Shown: piece by piece, positions 8,225 through 16,894 of the stretch | How positions within the stretch are numbered: position 1 is the stretch's first letter | Layout of the letters: each line of letters opens with the position of its first letter | Source: Polyangiaceae bacterium | GTDB lineage: Bacteria; Myxococcota_A; Polyangia; Polyangiales; Polyangiaceae | DNA length: 32,780 nucleotides | Reading direction: 5' to 3' | Assembly (NCBI GenBank): GCA_029941785.1 | Contig: JAPYTK010000039.1 | Span: 1 to 32,780, forward strand | Made by a program: the position numbers and the translations under genes | Notes under the pieces: generated by a model | Databases searched by the model: none | The model's input: only the letters and a program-made list of their open reading frames with translations | Told to the model about the DNA's origin: nothing

Positions 8225-8551
8225 GTGCAGCGAGACACTCCGCTCGCCGTGATGGCCATCACCCAAGGGCTCACCTCGGCGACCGCCCTCGGATTTCACT
8301 TCGTGGTCCGACCGACGGCCTTGCAAGAGTACGAGCGCGCCGGACGCGATCTTCCCTATCTCGCGGTACTATTTTTCGGCGGCATGCCCCTGCTCGCCTG
8401 GGTGGCGTCCGCGGGATTGCTCGGCGCTGTGATCGTCACACTCAGCCCCATGAGCCGCGGCAAGAAACTCCGGCTCCTCGGCGCACTGATCGTCATTACG
8501 GGCTTCGCGTTCGTCGCTGCCGCCCTCGGCACGCTCGGCCCTTTGCTCTGA
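8225..8551 (+). CDS. Small integral membrane protein, function unknown
   Basis: 108 residues from a GTG only 3 bp after the metallophosphoesterase stop, so translation is probably coupled. Three hydrophobic segments are visible: about residues 7-27, 44-74 (including LAVLFFGGMPLLAWVASAG and LLGAVIVTL) and 83-107 (LLGALIVITGFAFVAAALG). A basic SRGKKLR loop between the last two would be cytoplasmic by the positive-inside rule. I do not recognise the family. Its tight linkage suggests it works with, or is merely co-expressed with, the secreted phosphoesterase. Confidence 0.7.
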   Translation: MQRDTPLAVMAITQGLTSATALGFHFVVRPTALQEYERAGRDLPYLAVLFFGGMPLLAWVASAGLLGAVIVTLSPMSRGKKLRLLGALIVITGFAFVAAALGTLGPLL

Positions 8552-8579
8552 GGAACCTCTCTCGCCGCACCCCTGACCG

Positions 8580-9332
8580 CTAGTCGTCGCACAGAAATTC
8601 GCGGACAGCCCCAGCCAATTTCGGGTCTCGGAGCGCCGTGCGTCCGCGGCGAAGTTCGTTCAGCAGCGCGGCCTCCAAGCTCGGCTGCTCCCACTGTTCG
8701 TAGGTCGAGAGGCGGTCGGTGCGAAGGCAGGTTTGCGGATGCGCCGCGATGCTTTCCGCCAGTTCGATAGCGGAACTCAGGGCCTCCCCCGGTTTTGCCA
8801 AACGATTGACCAGGCCGATCAAGAAAGCCTCCTCGGCCACGATCTGGCGGCCCGTCAAAATGAGATCGAGCGCACGGCTGTGGCCGATCAATCGAGGCAA
8901 TCGCACCGTCCCGCCATCGATCAAGGGAACGCCAAATCGGCGACAGAGCACACCGAGTATCGCGTCACGCGCCGCCACCCGCAAGTCACACCAAATCGCC
9001 AACTCGAGTCCGCCAGCGACCGCGTGCCCTTCAATCGCCGCGATCACGGGCTTGCCGAGCATCATGCGGGTTGGCCCAAGAGGCCCATCTCCCTCAGCCT
9101 CGACGCGATTCGGCTTCCCGTCTGCGATGGCCTTCAAGTCAGCGCCCGCACAAAAACTCGGGCCCTCACCCGTCAACACGGCCACGTCGTACCCCTCATC
9201 AGCGTCAAAGCGCCGAAACGCGTCGGCCAAGCTTTCGGACATCGTGCGATCGATCGCGTTACGGCACTCCGGGCGGGTCATCGTAATGACCGCCACCCTA
9301 TCCTCAGCTTCAAAACGAACCGTGCTCGTCAC
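8580..9332 (-). CDS. Enoyl-CoA hydratase/isomerase (crotonase) family protein
   Basis: 250 residues. GTG 9332 is chosen because an AGGGGGG Shine-Dalgarno lies about 5 nt upstream; the open frame continues to 9371. Crotonase landmarks are present: RPECRNAID near residue 22, the oxyanion-hole segment GPSFCAGADLKAI, AIEGHAVAGGLELAIWCDLR and GGTVRLPRLIG, then an LTGRQIVAEEA segment. The two glutamates used by classical hydratases are not at their usual places (RRFGVPLIDGG instead of a Glu-bearing segment), as in the crotonase subgroup with this FCRR/GVPLIDGG signature, so hydration activity is uncertain. It begins 54 bp after pheT on the same strand. Confidence 0.85.
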   Translation of the reverse strand: MTSTVRFEAEDRVAVITMTRPECRNAIDRTMSESLADAFRRFDADEGYDVAVLTGEGPSFCAGADLKAIADGKPNRVEAEGDGPLGPTRMMLGKPVIAAIEGHAVAGGLELAIWCDLRVAARDAILGVLCRRFGVPLIDGGTVRLPRLIGHSRALDLILTGRQIVAEEAFLIGLVNRLAKPGEALSSAIELAESIAAHPQTCLRTDRLSTYEQWEQPSLEAALLNELRRGRTALRDPKLAGAVREFLCDD

Positions 9333-9386
9333 TTTCCCCCCTTTCGCTCGCCAGCCGTGGCGCGGCAGCACGAGCGAATTGAGAGT

Positions 9387-11846
9387 CTAGGCGCGAACGG
9401 TGGCCGCGTAACGGTCTTTCGCCATACCCACGATGGCGTCAGCGAGCTTGTCGACCTCTTGATCGGTCAAGGTGCGCGCAGACTCGGGCGCCGTCGCTGC
9501 TTTCGGATCGCGAAACACCAAGTGGTAGGCCAACGACTGCTGGCCGTCGGGCACCCCCTTGCCCGCATAGCGGTCGAACAACTCGACCGATTCGCACAGT
9601 TCGCCGCCGGCCCCACGAATGGCAGTCGCGAGGTCGCCCGCTGGAACGTCGTCGCTTACGACAAAAGCAAGATCGCGCGCTACTGCGGGAAGCACAGGAA
9701 TGGGCCGATACCGGGCCGTCTGCTGTTCGAGTTGGCCGAGCGCGAGCAGGTCGATCTCGACGATCATGCACGCGTGCTCGATTTCGAAATGGTCGGCCAC
9801 GTCAGGATGAATGGGACCAAAGCGACCAATATCAGCAGCGGCCACCTGGATGATCCCGGTGCCACGAGGGTGCAGATGACTCACCTGAGAGGCCGCGACG
9901 GTCACGGGCTGTCCGCTGACACGCGACACGACCGCCTCCGCCACGCCCTTGGCATCGTAAACATCGACCGGCTCGGCCTTCGCCAAGGCCCGGCGCCGAG
10001 AGCCCGCGATCACCGCTGCGAACACCGGGTGCTCCTTGGGTAGCTCGTCGTCCCCACTGTCCGGTTGCACGAAAATCGAACCGCTGGCGAACAAGCGCAC
10101 GTCGGCGACTCCACGCCGCTGCGCCCGGCTCACTGCGTCGAGCAACCCTGGCAGCAGAGAGGTGCGCATCACGCTCCGGTCCTCCGTCAGAGGGTTCTTC
10201 AGACGGACCACCGGTTTGGGAGCGCCCACAGCCGCCAGGTCGCGCGGCGCGACGAAGCCGTAACACAGAGCCTCGTTCAAACCGATCTCCGCCGCAACCC
10301 GCCGCACCTGATCATCGATGCTGAGATCGGAGCGACCAGTCCGGGGCAAAACTTCGCGCAATGCGGTAGGCACCTGAGCGAGGCCGTGGATGCGCATCAC
10401 CTCTTCGATGAGATCCGCCTCGATACGAAGGTCGGGACGGTAACTCGGAACGACGACATCGATCTCATCCGGCCGTGCCTCGCTCTGCAGTACCTCGCAG
10501 CCAAGCCGCGCGAGAATCGCACCCGGATCCTCGATCGCTACGCCCAACAGGCTCTGCATGCGGCTCTTGCGCATCATCACCCTCGCCCGTGCCGCCGGGG
10601 CAACACCGGCCATGATCGAGCCCGGAACCGCCGAAGCACCGCACAAGTGCGTCACGAGAGACGCTGCATGAGCCAACACATCGGGCACCGCCTCAGGATC
10701 GCAGCCACGCTCGAAACGATAACTCGAATCACTCGACAGGGCGTGCCGTCGCGAGGTCCGACGAACGCCTCGTGGCGTAAAGTGAGCACACTCGAGCAAG
10801 ACTCGCGTCGCTTGCTCGCCAATTTCGGTGTTGGCCCCTCCCATCACGCCCGCGAGTGCCACGGGCCGCTCACCGTCCGTGATCACGAGATCATCCTCGC
10901 ACAGAGTTCGCTCGGTCTCGTCGAGGGTAACGATCTTCTCGCCGTTCGTCGCGCGTCGCACCACGATGCGGCCTTCGCGCAACTTGTCGAGGTCAAAGGC
11001 ATGCAGCGGCTGCCCGAACTCGAGCAGAATCAGGTTGGTCACGTCGACCACATTATTGATGGCCCGGATCCCCAAGCTCTCGAGCCGGTAGCGTAACCAA
11101 TCCGGTGAGCGGCGCACCTTCACATCGACGAGCACCGCCGCGCCGTAGTGCGGACAGCGTTCGGTATCGGCGATCTCGACCGACGCGAGCGAGCCAATTT
11201 GCAATGCCGTCTCCACCCGCGCCGGACTATCCGCCGCGGGAGACTCGAAGTGCAGGCCGTACACGGCAGCCAGATCCCGGGCCAAGCCGTGATGACCGAG
11301 AGCGTCAGGTCGGTTCGGTGTGATCCCGATCTCGAAAACCCAATCGTGCGTTCCGTCGATCGCGTCACAGAGCAGGGTTCCCGGGGTCGCCTTCTTTTCC
11401 TTAGGCAACACCAAGATCCCCTCGCCTTTGCCACCGCCACCAAGGAGGCCGAGTTCCTGCTCGGAGCAGAGCATGCCTTCGCTCGTGATCCCACCGATCG
11501 CACGCGAAGCAACCGTGATCCCGATCTCCGGCAGGTAGGTTCCCAGAGGGGCGAGAACGACTTTGCGGCCGGGCTCAGGCACATTCGGTGCACCGCACAC
11601 GACCACCTGCTCGGCTCCACCACGGTCCACCGTCACGAGCGTAAGACGCTCGCGATCCGGATGGCGCTCGACCCGAACGACCTCAGCGACGACACAAACG
11701 CGTGACGGGGCCCCGTACTCGATCAGCTCCTCAACCTCGAGACCGACGCTCGTCAAGCTGGCCGCCACCTCTTGCGGTCCGGCCTCCAGATGAGGGCCGT
11801 CGCCGGACGTGAGGAGCGACTTGAGCCAAGCGTATGAGGCGCGCAT
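9387..11846 (-). CDS. pheT: Phenylalanyl-tRNA synthetase beta subunit
   Basis: 819 residues, standard length for bacterial PheT. The protein forms an alpha2-beta2 enzyme with PheS that charges tRNA-Phe. Domains in order: tRNA-binding OB fold (about 40-155, with VVCGAPNV and GITSEGMLCSEQELG), B3/B4 editing domain (about 210-380), B5 domain (about 405-475), catalytic-like core (VVRLKNPLTEDRSVMRTSLL) and the C-terminal ferredoxin-like anticodon-binding domain (RPIPVLPAVARDLAFVV). Its ATG shares bases with the TAA of the DUF4340 gene (TAATG), so it is translationally coupled to that gene. pheS, normally immediately upstream, is not here. Confidence 0.96.
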   Translation of the reverse strand: MRASYAWLKSLLTSGDGPHLEAGPQEVAASLTSVGLEVEELIEYGAPSRVCVVAEVVRVERHPDRERLTLVTVDRGGAEQVVVCGAPNVPEPGRKVVLAPLGTYLPEIGITVASRAIGGITSEGMLCSEQELGLLGGGGKGEGILVLPKEKKATPGTLLCDAIDGTHDWVFEIGITPNRPDALGHHGLARDLAAVYGLHFESPAADSPARVETALQIGSLASVEIADTERCPHYGAAVLVDVKVRRSPDWLRYRLESLGIRAINNVVDVTNLILLEFGQPLHAFDLDKLREGRIVVRRATNGEKIVTLDETERTLCEDDLVITDGERPVALAGVMGGANTEIGEQATRVLLECAHFTPRGVRRTSRRHALSSDSSYRFERGCDPEAVPDVLAHAASLVTHLCGASAVPGSIMAGVAPAARARVMMRKSRMQSLLGVAIEDPGAILARLGCEVLQSEARPDEIDVVVPSYRPDLRIEADLIEEVMRIHGLAQVPTALREVLPRTGRSDLSIDDQVRRVAAEIGLNEALCYGFVAPRDLAAVGAPKPVVRLKNPLTEDRSVMRTSLLPGLLDAVSRAQRRGVADVRLFASGSIFVQPDSGDDELPKEHPVFAAVIAGSRRRALAKAEPVDVYDAKGVAEAVVSRVSGQPVTVAASQVSHLHPRGTGIIQVAAADIGRFGPIHPDVADHFEIEHACMIVEIDLLALGQLEQQTARYRPIPVLPAVARDLAFVVSDDVPAGDLATAIRGAGGELCESVELFDRYAGKGVPDGQQSLAYHLVFRDPKAATAPESARTLTDQEVDKLADAIVGMAKDRYAATVRA

Positions 11847-12949
11847 TACTTCTTGCCGGCGGGACGCGGTGGGATCTTGCCCGCGAGACCGGGGGGCAGG
11901 CCCGCAAGACCGGGGGGCAAACCGGCAGGACCCGCCGTCTTGCCGCCCTCTTTCTTTTCGGTCTTTTCGAACTTCGCAGGCTCGGCCGTCGCCCAGTCGG
12001 AGGCCCAGCTGCTGATCACGTAGATCGTGTCCGCTCCGTCCTTTGCCAGGTAGCGGTTGCTGCCTTCCTGCGCCTTGCCGACGCGCAAGGTGTAGTCGCC
12101 GGCGTCATCCTTGAGCTTGATGCGCACGACACCACCGGTCTTTGGCGCATCGCCCGTACCGGTATCTGCGCCCTTGGTGGCAAAGTCGGTCGCCCGAAGG
12201 TTCTTGTATGCGCGCAGCATGTCCTTGACCTTCGCCGCCTCAAACTTCGGCCACTTCTTGGCTCTTGCAGCGATTTTTCCCGTCTTGCCGCGCGGGTAGA
12301 GCGATGCCGCCCAGTCCTCGCCGTTCTTGCTGAAGCTGTACTTGGCGTGCTCGTTCTCGATTTCGACCGACACGGCGTTCGCGTCCTCGAATTTGAGCAC
12401 GTCGGTGTCCCGCCAGTTCTTCATGTCGCGACCGTAGAGATAGCTCGAGTAGCCGTCGACGAGGTACACCCCATCTTGACCGCCGATCCGCATCATCTGC
12501 CCACGGCCACCGCGCTTGCCAAAATACGCATCGAGCGCCTTTTCTTCGCCCTTGAAAACCGTCACGTGAACCGCCTTCGCGTCCTCGAGTTCGTACTTTG
12601 GATACGACTTGGCATCCTTCGCTATTTGCGATTTGACAACCAGCTTGTCGAGGTTCTTGATCAGATCCTCCACGTTCTTTTGATTGGCCGACGCCGCCAA
12701 GGGCTTGGACAAGGACCAGGTCTTGTCCTTCTTCTCGAGGGTCACCTCTCCCTTGTCCTTGTTCGCGATGACGATCTTGGTGACCTTGTCCGCGGCGTCC
12801 TTGGCAACCTTGATTTGAGGCAAGTCACTTGGACCTGCCGCGGAGTGTGTGGCGGCGTCCTGAGCGGCCTTCTGTCCCGTGACGTACACGCCGACGCCAA
12901 GGGCGACGAGGACCGCCACACCGGCGATGAGTTTCTGCTCTTGTTTCAT
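11846..12949 (-). CDS. DUF4340 domain protein of the Gld-type ABC module
   Basis: 367 residues. A single N-terminal anchor (LIAGVAVLVALGVGVYV) is followed by a periplasmic region with two DUF4340-like units: WSLSKPLAASANQKNVEDLI, YPKYELEDAKAVHVTV and FGKR, then a second set with YSFSKNGEDWAASLY and DMLRAYKNLRATDF. DUF4340 proteins are commonly encoded next to GldG-like auxiliary proteins and ABC-2 permeases, as here. The tail is low complexity, with GLPPGLA repeated (two 21-bp DNA copies around 11879-11920) and a Lys/Pro end. The exact role is unknown; it is probably an envelope partner of the transporter. It starts 32 bp after the GldG-like gene and overlaps pheT by one base. Confidence 0.82.
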   Translation of the reverse strand: MKQEQKLIAGVAVLVALGVGVYVTGQKAAQDAATHSAAGPSDLPQIKVAKDAADKVTKIVIANKDKGEVTLEKKDKTWSLSKPLAASANQKNVEDLIKNLDKLVVKSQIAKDAKSYPKYELEDAKAVHVTVFKGEEKALDAYFGKRGGRGQMMRIGGQDGVYLVDGYSSYLYGRDMKNWRDTDVLKFEDANAVSVEIENEHAKYSFSKNGEDWAASLYPRGKTGKIAARAKKWPKFEAAKVKDMLRAYKNLRATDFATKGADTGTGDAPKTGGVVRIKLKDDAGDYTLRVGKAQEGSNRYLAKDGADTIYVISSWASDWATAEPAKFEKTEKKEGGKTAGPAGLPPGLAGLPPGLAGKIPPRPAGKK

Positions 12950-12981
12950 GACAGTTTCGTTTGATTTAGCGGTGGCAGGTT

Positions 12982-14814
12982 TCAGTTGAACGAGATCGTG
13001 TCGCGCCCGTCCTCACGACGGCGCCACCGGATGAAGCCGAACAAGGCAAAGAACAACGGCGGAACAGCGGTAAGCGACCACTGCACTTTGCGTTGTAGGT
13101 TGACGCGCTCCAGTCGATAGTCCTCTTGCATCTTGGCGACGTCCTCTTCGCTGTGCTTCGACAGATCGACCTGCGGTTTGTCCACATTCGAGTACGTCAA
13201 GTTCGGATCGCTGCCAAACTTCGCACTCGCGGCCAAGAGATCGGTGTCGTTGACCATCCAATCGAGCAGGTTCTTGAACACCAAGATGGTGGTCGTGAGG
13301 TACTTCTGTGCGTACGGCATGCTGAGTGCCTGCAAGTTCTGATCACCACCCATTCGCCCCATCATGGCCATCTGCGGCGGCATCGGCGGCGGATTGCCGG
13401 CCCGGGAGAAGGGGTTGCACAGGAACTGCGCCGAGGAGATGACGAGCACCCGGCTACCGTTCGTCGTTTTGTCCGGATAGTCCTTCACGCCCTCAGGTCG
13501 TTTGTCTTTCGCGAAGGCGCTCGTGAGCTGACCTTCGAGTTCGATCGCGATCACGCGCTGACCAAATTCGCCCTGGGGACGACGTTGGGCCGCCAGGGAG
13601 TTGTCTTGCGTGGCCGCGGCATCGACGGTCGTGCGTTCGGTCGAGCGGGCCACGGCCTTCATCTTCGCGCCCGGCTGCTTCTCGGGATGCATCGCCAAGA
13701 CCGAAGGGAATGGAAACGCCACCTCGGGCTGCCGGAAGAAGCCGGCGAAGGCCGTATCGAGGATCTGCTCGGTCTCTTCGGCTGAACTATCGTGCTGCAA
13801 CTGCAAAACACCTGGCGCGATCAGCCAAGACAAGCCGCCCGTCTGGGTCTGCACCGGGATCCTCATCGAGCTCCCCCAGTCGAGCACGCTCTCCTTCTTC
13901 ATTTCGATGCCGTAGCCGCTGAGCAACTTGTCGAGATTGCGAGTCGAGATCTCGACCTTCATCTTCGCGTCGGACGGCTTCATGTTCACCGCACCGGCAA
14001 TCACCAGCAGCGACTTGTCCCCGTGCATCAAGAACTCGTCGATGCGCGCCAACTCCTTGTCGTTCCAATCCTTGTCGGCTTGGAGCACGATCACGCCCCG
14101 CAGGTCCTTGTTGATCGCGGCTTCCCCGTCCTTCAAGTCGACATCCTCGAACTTGTAGAAGGGAAAGTTGTTCGTCATGATCGTCTGAATGGTGTAACGG
14201 CCCGACGCCTCGAGGGTCTTGTCCGTCAGCTTGATGCCATCTTTGATAATGACACCCACCTTGTTGGGCTTGTCGTCAGCCTTGTCTCGGACCTCGCGAA
14301 TCTTGTTCGTGATCCAGAACTCGAGGCCCTGAGTTTGCTCGGGGTGCATGATCGGAATCGCCACCGTCTCACTGCCGTATTCGAACACGATCCCCATGAA
14401 TCCCCGGGCGATGGTCGCTTTGTCGGCCGTCTCGCTTCCCTCGCCAAAGGCGGCTTCGCGAAGTCCGGCCTTCTTGGCATCTTCCTTCTGCTCGTCGGTC
14501 TTCGCCTGCAAGACTTGGTAATTGAGCTTGCCGTTGGAAGCCTGCTCGTACTCGCCTAGCAGGTTCGACACGTCCTCGATGAACAGCTCCTGCTTGGCCA
14601 AGCCACGTGTCACGTAAAACTTGATGAGTAGGTTGTCCTCGAGACCTTGGCTAACGAGACGAGCCGAGCCCTGGCTCAGGGTGAAGCGCTCGTTCTCGGT
14701 CAGGTCGAAACGTTTGTTGACCCGGTAGGCCAGAATGTTGGCGGCGATGAGTACCCCCGCCACGATGAGAAGGAAGACTCCTGAGAGTCGTGCTGCACGT
14801 GTTTTGCGTTCCAT
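12982..14814 (-). CDS. GldG-like ABC transporter auxiliary membrane protein
   Basis: 610 residues. An N-terminal transmembrane segment (VFLLIVAGVLIAANILAY) is followed by the family landmark FDLTENERFTLS, then a large periplasmic domain with KFYVTRG, a glutamine-amidotransferase-like region (RGVIVLQADKDWNDKELARI, DEFLMHGDKSLLVIAG) and a C-terminal transmembrane helix (SLTAVPPLFFALFGFIRW) before a basic end. This is the architecture of the GldG/ABC_transp_aux family, which pairs with the GldA ATPase and GldF permease. In Bacteroidetes these affect gliding; in other phyla the cargo is unknown. It starts 18 bp after the permease stop, with a purine-rich ribosome site upstream. Confidence 0.86.
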   Translation of the reverse strand: MERKTRAARLSGVFLLIVAGVLIAANILAYRVNKRFDLTENERFTLSQGSARLVSQGLEDNLLIKFYVTRGLAKQELFIEDVSNLLGEYEQASNGKLNYQVLQAKTDEQKEDAKKAGLREAAFGEGSETADKATIARGFMGIVFEYGSETVAIPIMHPEQTQGLEFWITNKIREVRDKADDKPNKVGVIIKDGIKLTDKTLEASGRYTIQTIMTNNFPFYKFEDVDLKDGEAAINKDLRGVIVLQADKDWNDKELARIDEFLMHGDKSLLVIAGAVNMKPSDAKMKVEISTRNLDKLLSGYGIEMKKESVLDWGSSMRIPVQTQTGGLSWLIAPGVLQLQHDSSAEETEQILDTAFAGFFRQPEVAFPFPSVLAMHPEKQPGAKMKAVARSTERTTVDAAATQDNSLAAQRRPQGEFGQRVIAIELEGQLTSAFAKDKRPEGVKDYPDKTTNGSRVLVISSAQFLCNPFSRAGNPPPMPPQMAMMGRMGGDQNLQALSMPYAQKYLTTTILVFKNLLDWMVNDTDLLAASAKFGSDPNLTYSNVDKPQVDLSKHSEEDVAKMQEDYRLERVNLQRKVQWSLTAVPPLFFALFGFIRWRRREDGRDTISFN

Positions 14815-14832
14815 GGTCTTACTTTTCCTTCC

Positions 14833-15573
14833 TCAGAGCCACTTGCGACGCTCGAGCGCCCAGAAGGAGCCAAATAGACAGCCGATTGTGATCGTCATGA
14901 AATAGACGACGTCCCGGCTGTTGATCATGCCCCGGTTGAACGAATCGAGCCGCGTGTCGAAACTAATGAAGCTCAGCACAAACTCGGCTTTCTCGGGGAG
15001 CACGCTGAGCGTGATCGAGTTGCCCAAGAAGTGGAGCATGAACAACACCAGGAAGGTGATGAAGAAGGCGATCATCTGGTGGTCGGTCAGGGAGGAAATG
15101 AACAAGCCCACCGACACCGCGGCACCGCTGTACAAGACGAGCCCGACATAACCCGAAACAACCGGACCGAAGTCGAGCACGCCCAGATCCCATGGCCAAC
15201 CAAACATCGCCACCGGGTAGATGGCGGTGGCGCCGATGAGGACGACGATCAGGCCCCAGGCTCCCAGGAATTTCCCGAGGATGACCTCGTGATCTTTGAC
15301 GGGCAATGTGATCAACATTTCCAGCGTGCCGCTGCGTTTCTCTTCGGCCAGAAGACGCATCGTCACGACCGGAATGACCAGCCAGCTCAGCCCGCGCGGG
15401 AGCTGCACGAACATCTGCCGCAAGCTCGCCCGATCGACCTGCCAAAAGCCGCCGCCGTAGTTGAAGAACACCAGGCCGAGAGCCGCCAATCCCAGGCAGA
15501 TCACGACGTAGGCGACCGGTGAATCGAAATAGGAGCGAAACTCTCGTTTCGCGATGCTCATCGTCGTCGTCAT
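14833..15573 (-). CDS. ABC-2 type permease, GldF-like
   Basis: 246 residues with six hydrophobic segments: near 20-40 (AYVVICLGLAALGLVFF), 60-75, 105-125 (GLIVVLIGATAIYPVAMF), 138-160, 167-190 (MIAFFITFLVLFMLHFLG) and 225-240. MRLLAEEKRSGTLEMLITLP is the hallmark of the ABC-2 permease family and contacts the ATPase. It forms the membrane part of the transporter with the upstream ATPase, whose stop is 6 bp away, and the downstream GldG-like protein. The ATG lies 2 nt after a GAGGG motif; an in-frame ATG four codons later may be the better start. Confidence 0.88.
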   Translation of the reverse strand: MTTTMSIAKREFRSYFDSPVAYVVICLGLAALGLVFFNYGGGFWQVDRASLRQMFVQLPRGLSWLVIPVVTMRLLAEEKRSGTLEMLITLPVKDHEVILGKFLGAWGLIVVLIGATAIYPVAMFGWPWDLGVLDFGPVVSGYVGLVLYSGAAVSVGLFISSLTDHQMIAFFITFLVLFMLHFLGNSITLSVLPEKAEFVLSFISFDTRLDSFNRGMINSRDVVYFMTITIGCLFGSFWALERRKWL

Positions 15574-15579
15574 CGCCCT

Positions 15580-16773
15580 CTACTCCTCTTCCTTTTTGTC
15601 GGCATCTGCTTTGTCGGCATCTGCTCCGTCGGCGTCGTCCTCATCGGCGTCGTCCTCATCGGCGTCGTCCTCATCGGCGTCGTCCGCCTCATCGGCGTCG
15701 TCTTGGTCCGCTTCCTCATCGTCGAGATCCTCATCGTCGAGATCCTCATCGTCGAAGTCCTCGTCATCTTCGAGTTCGTCGTCGCCCGCGAGCAAGTCGC
15801 GGCCGCGATCGGATCTCTCGTCGCCGCGAGTAAGCTGCTTGAACACGTCCTCGAGCTTCTGCACGTCGCGCCGCAGTTCGAGCATGAGCCAGCCCTTGTC
15901 CACGCAGAGCCGGTAGATTTCCGCCCGGAGATCCGTGCTCTTGGTCCCGAGCATGGTGAAGGCGTGAGCTCTCTCGTCGGTCGGCGTCTCTTTGACGCTC
16001 GAAATCCCCTCGAGCACAGCGAGCGCTTCCGCGACTTCCGCCAGCGCGGGAGCACCGTTCGTGAGGCCTTCCTGCTCATCGACCATGAGGTTGTACCGGA
16101 CCCGGCCACCGCGGGCGCGCACGTCCTCGATGTTGCCGTCCGCGACCACCCGCCCCTTGCTGATGATGATGGCGCGCGCGCAAGCCTCTTCGACCTCGTT
16201 CAGGTTGTGCGTGGAGAGCACAACCGTTCGCTTCTCACCGACCTGACGAATGTAGCGAAGCACCTCCGCCTTCTCGTTCGGATCCAGGTCGCTGGTCGGT
16301 TCGTCCAAGATGAGGATTGGCGGATCGTGGATCAACGCTTGGCCCAAGCCGACGCGCTGGCGATAACCGTGAGACAAGGTGCGGATGTCCTTGCCGAGCA
16401 CACCCGCCAAACCGCACACCTCGACGACCTCTTTCATGCTCTTTTTGAAGGTCGACTTGTCGAGCTGTCGGACATCGGCGACGAATTTGAGGTAGTCCAG
16501 CACGCTCATGTCGCCGTACAGCGGCGCGCGCTGCGGCAGGTAACCCACACGTTGACGAACCGCCAGAGGGTCGTCGAACACGTCGTGGCCATGCACGCGG
16601 GCCGAGCCCTCGGAGGCCGAAATGAAACAAGTCAGGATGCGCATAGCGGTCGACTTGCCGGCACCATTTGGTCCCAGAAAGCCAACGACTTCGCCTTGGC
16701 GCACCTCGAAGCTAATTTTGTCGAGGGCCCGCGTCGCGCCGAAGCGCTTGCTCAGACCCTTGGCCTCGATCAT
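15580..16773 (-). CDS. ABC transporter ATP-binding protein (GldA-like) with long acidic tail
   Basis: 397 residues from ATG 16773. The ATPase core holds Walker A GPNGAGKST (34-42), signature LSHGYRQRVGLGQAL, Walker B ILILDEPTSDLDPN and H-loop LSTHNLNE. It energises the downstream permease and GldG-like pair. Residues 331-397 are an almost uninterrupted Asp/Glu/Ala tail with no counterpart in ordinary GldA proteins, ending in KKEEE. The tail is still in frame with the core and the next gene begins 6 bp later. An upstream TTG (16788) with an AGGAAG site about 6 nt before it is an alternative start. The first gene of a long minus-strand run, it lies behind a 341-bp region shared with lysC. Confidence 0.88.
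   Translation of the reverse strand: MIEAKGLSKRFGATRALDKISFEVRQGEVVGFLGPNGAGKSTAMRILTCFISASEGSARVHGHDVFDDPLAVRQRVGYLPQRAPLYGDMSVLDYLKFVADVRQLDKSTFKKSMKEVVEVCGLAGVLGKDIRTLSHGYRQRVGLGQALIHDPPILILDEPTSDLDPNEKAEVLRYIRQVGEKRTVVLSTHNLNEVEEACARAIIISKGRVVADGNIEDVRARGGRVRYNLMVDEQEGLTNGAPALAEVAEALAVLEGISSVKETPTDERAHAFTMLGTKSTDLRAEIYRLCVDKGWLMLELRRDVQKLEDVFKQLTRGDERSDRGRDLLAGDDELEDDEDFDDEDLDDEDLDDEEADQDDADEADDADEDDADEDDADEDDADGADADKADADKKEEE
15583..15783. repeat. Low-complexity tandem repeat coding an Asp/Glu/Ala-rich tail
   Basis: The plus strand shows short imperfect repeats. Three perfect 15-bp copies lie at 15631-15675, each coding Asp-Glu-Asp-Asp-Ala on the minus strand, followed by a diverged copy and then CTCATCGTCGAGATC units. 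Replication slippage is likely to change its length between strains. Confidence 0.85.
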
Positions 16774-16894
16774 CACGTCACTAGACAAGGTAAACTTCCT
16801 CCACAAAGAGTGGCAATGGTTGCTCCGTGTGGTCGTCGAGCGACGGCCACGAGCCGCGAAATAACAAATTCAGAGTAAGAAGGGGAGTCCCCAT

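Noticed and set aside
10065-11096. 343-residue plus-strand ORF antisense to pheT
   Set aside because: pheT is certain on the other strand; the antisense frame has an unnatural His/Arg composition.
11834-12964. 376-residue plus-strand ORF antisense to the DUF4340 gene
   Set aside because: Long antisense frames are expected at this GC content. The minus-strand protein has an anchor, a known domain and operon overlaps.
15583-15783. CRISPR-like or satellite array
   Set aside because: The repeats are short, contiguous, without spacers, and stay in frame as the acidic tail of the ATPase.
15703-16878. 391-residue plus-strand ORF antisense to the ABC ATPase
   Set aside because: The minus strand holds all ABC ATPase motifs; the plus frame is a shadow.
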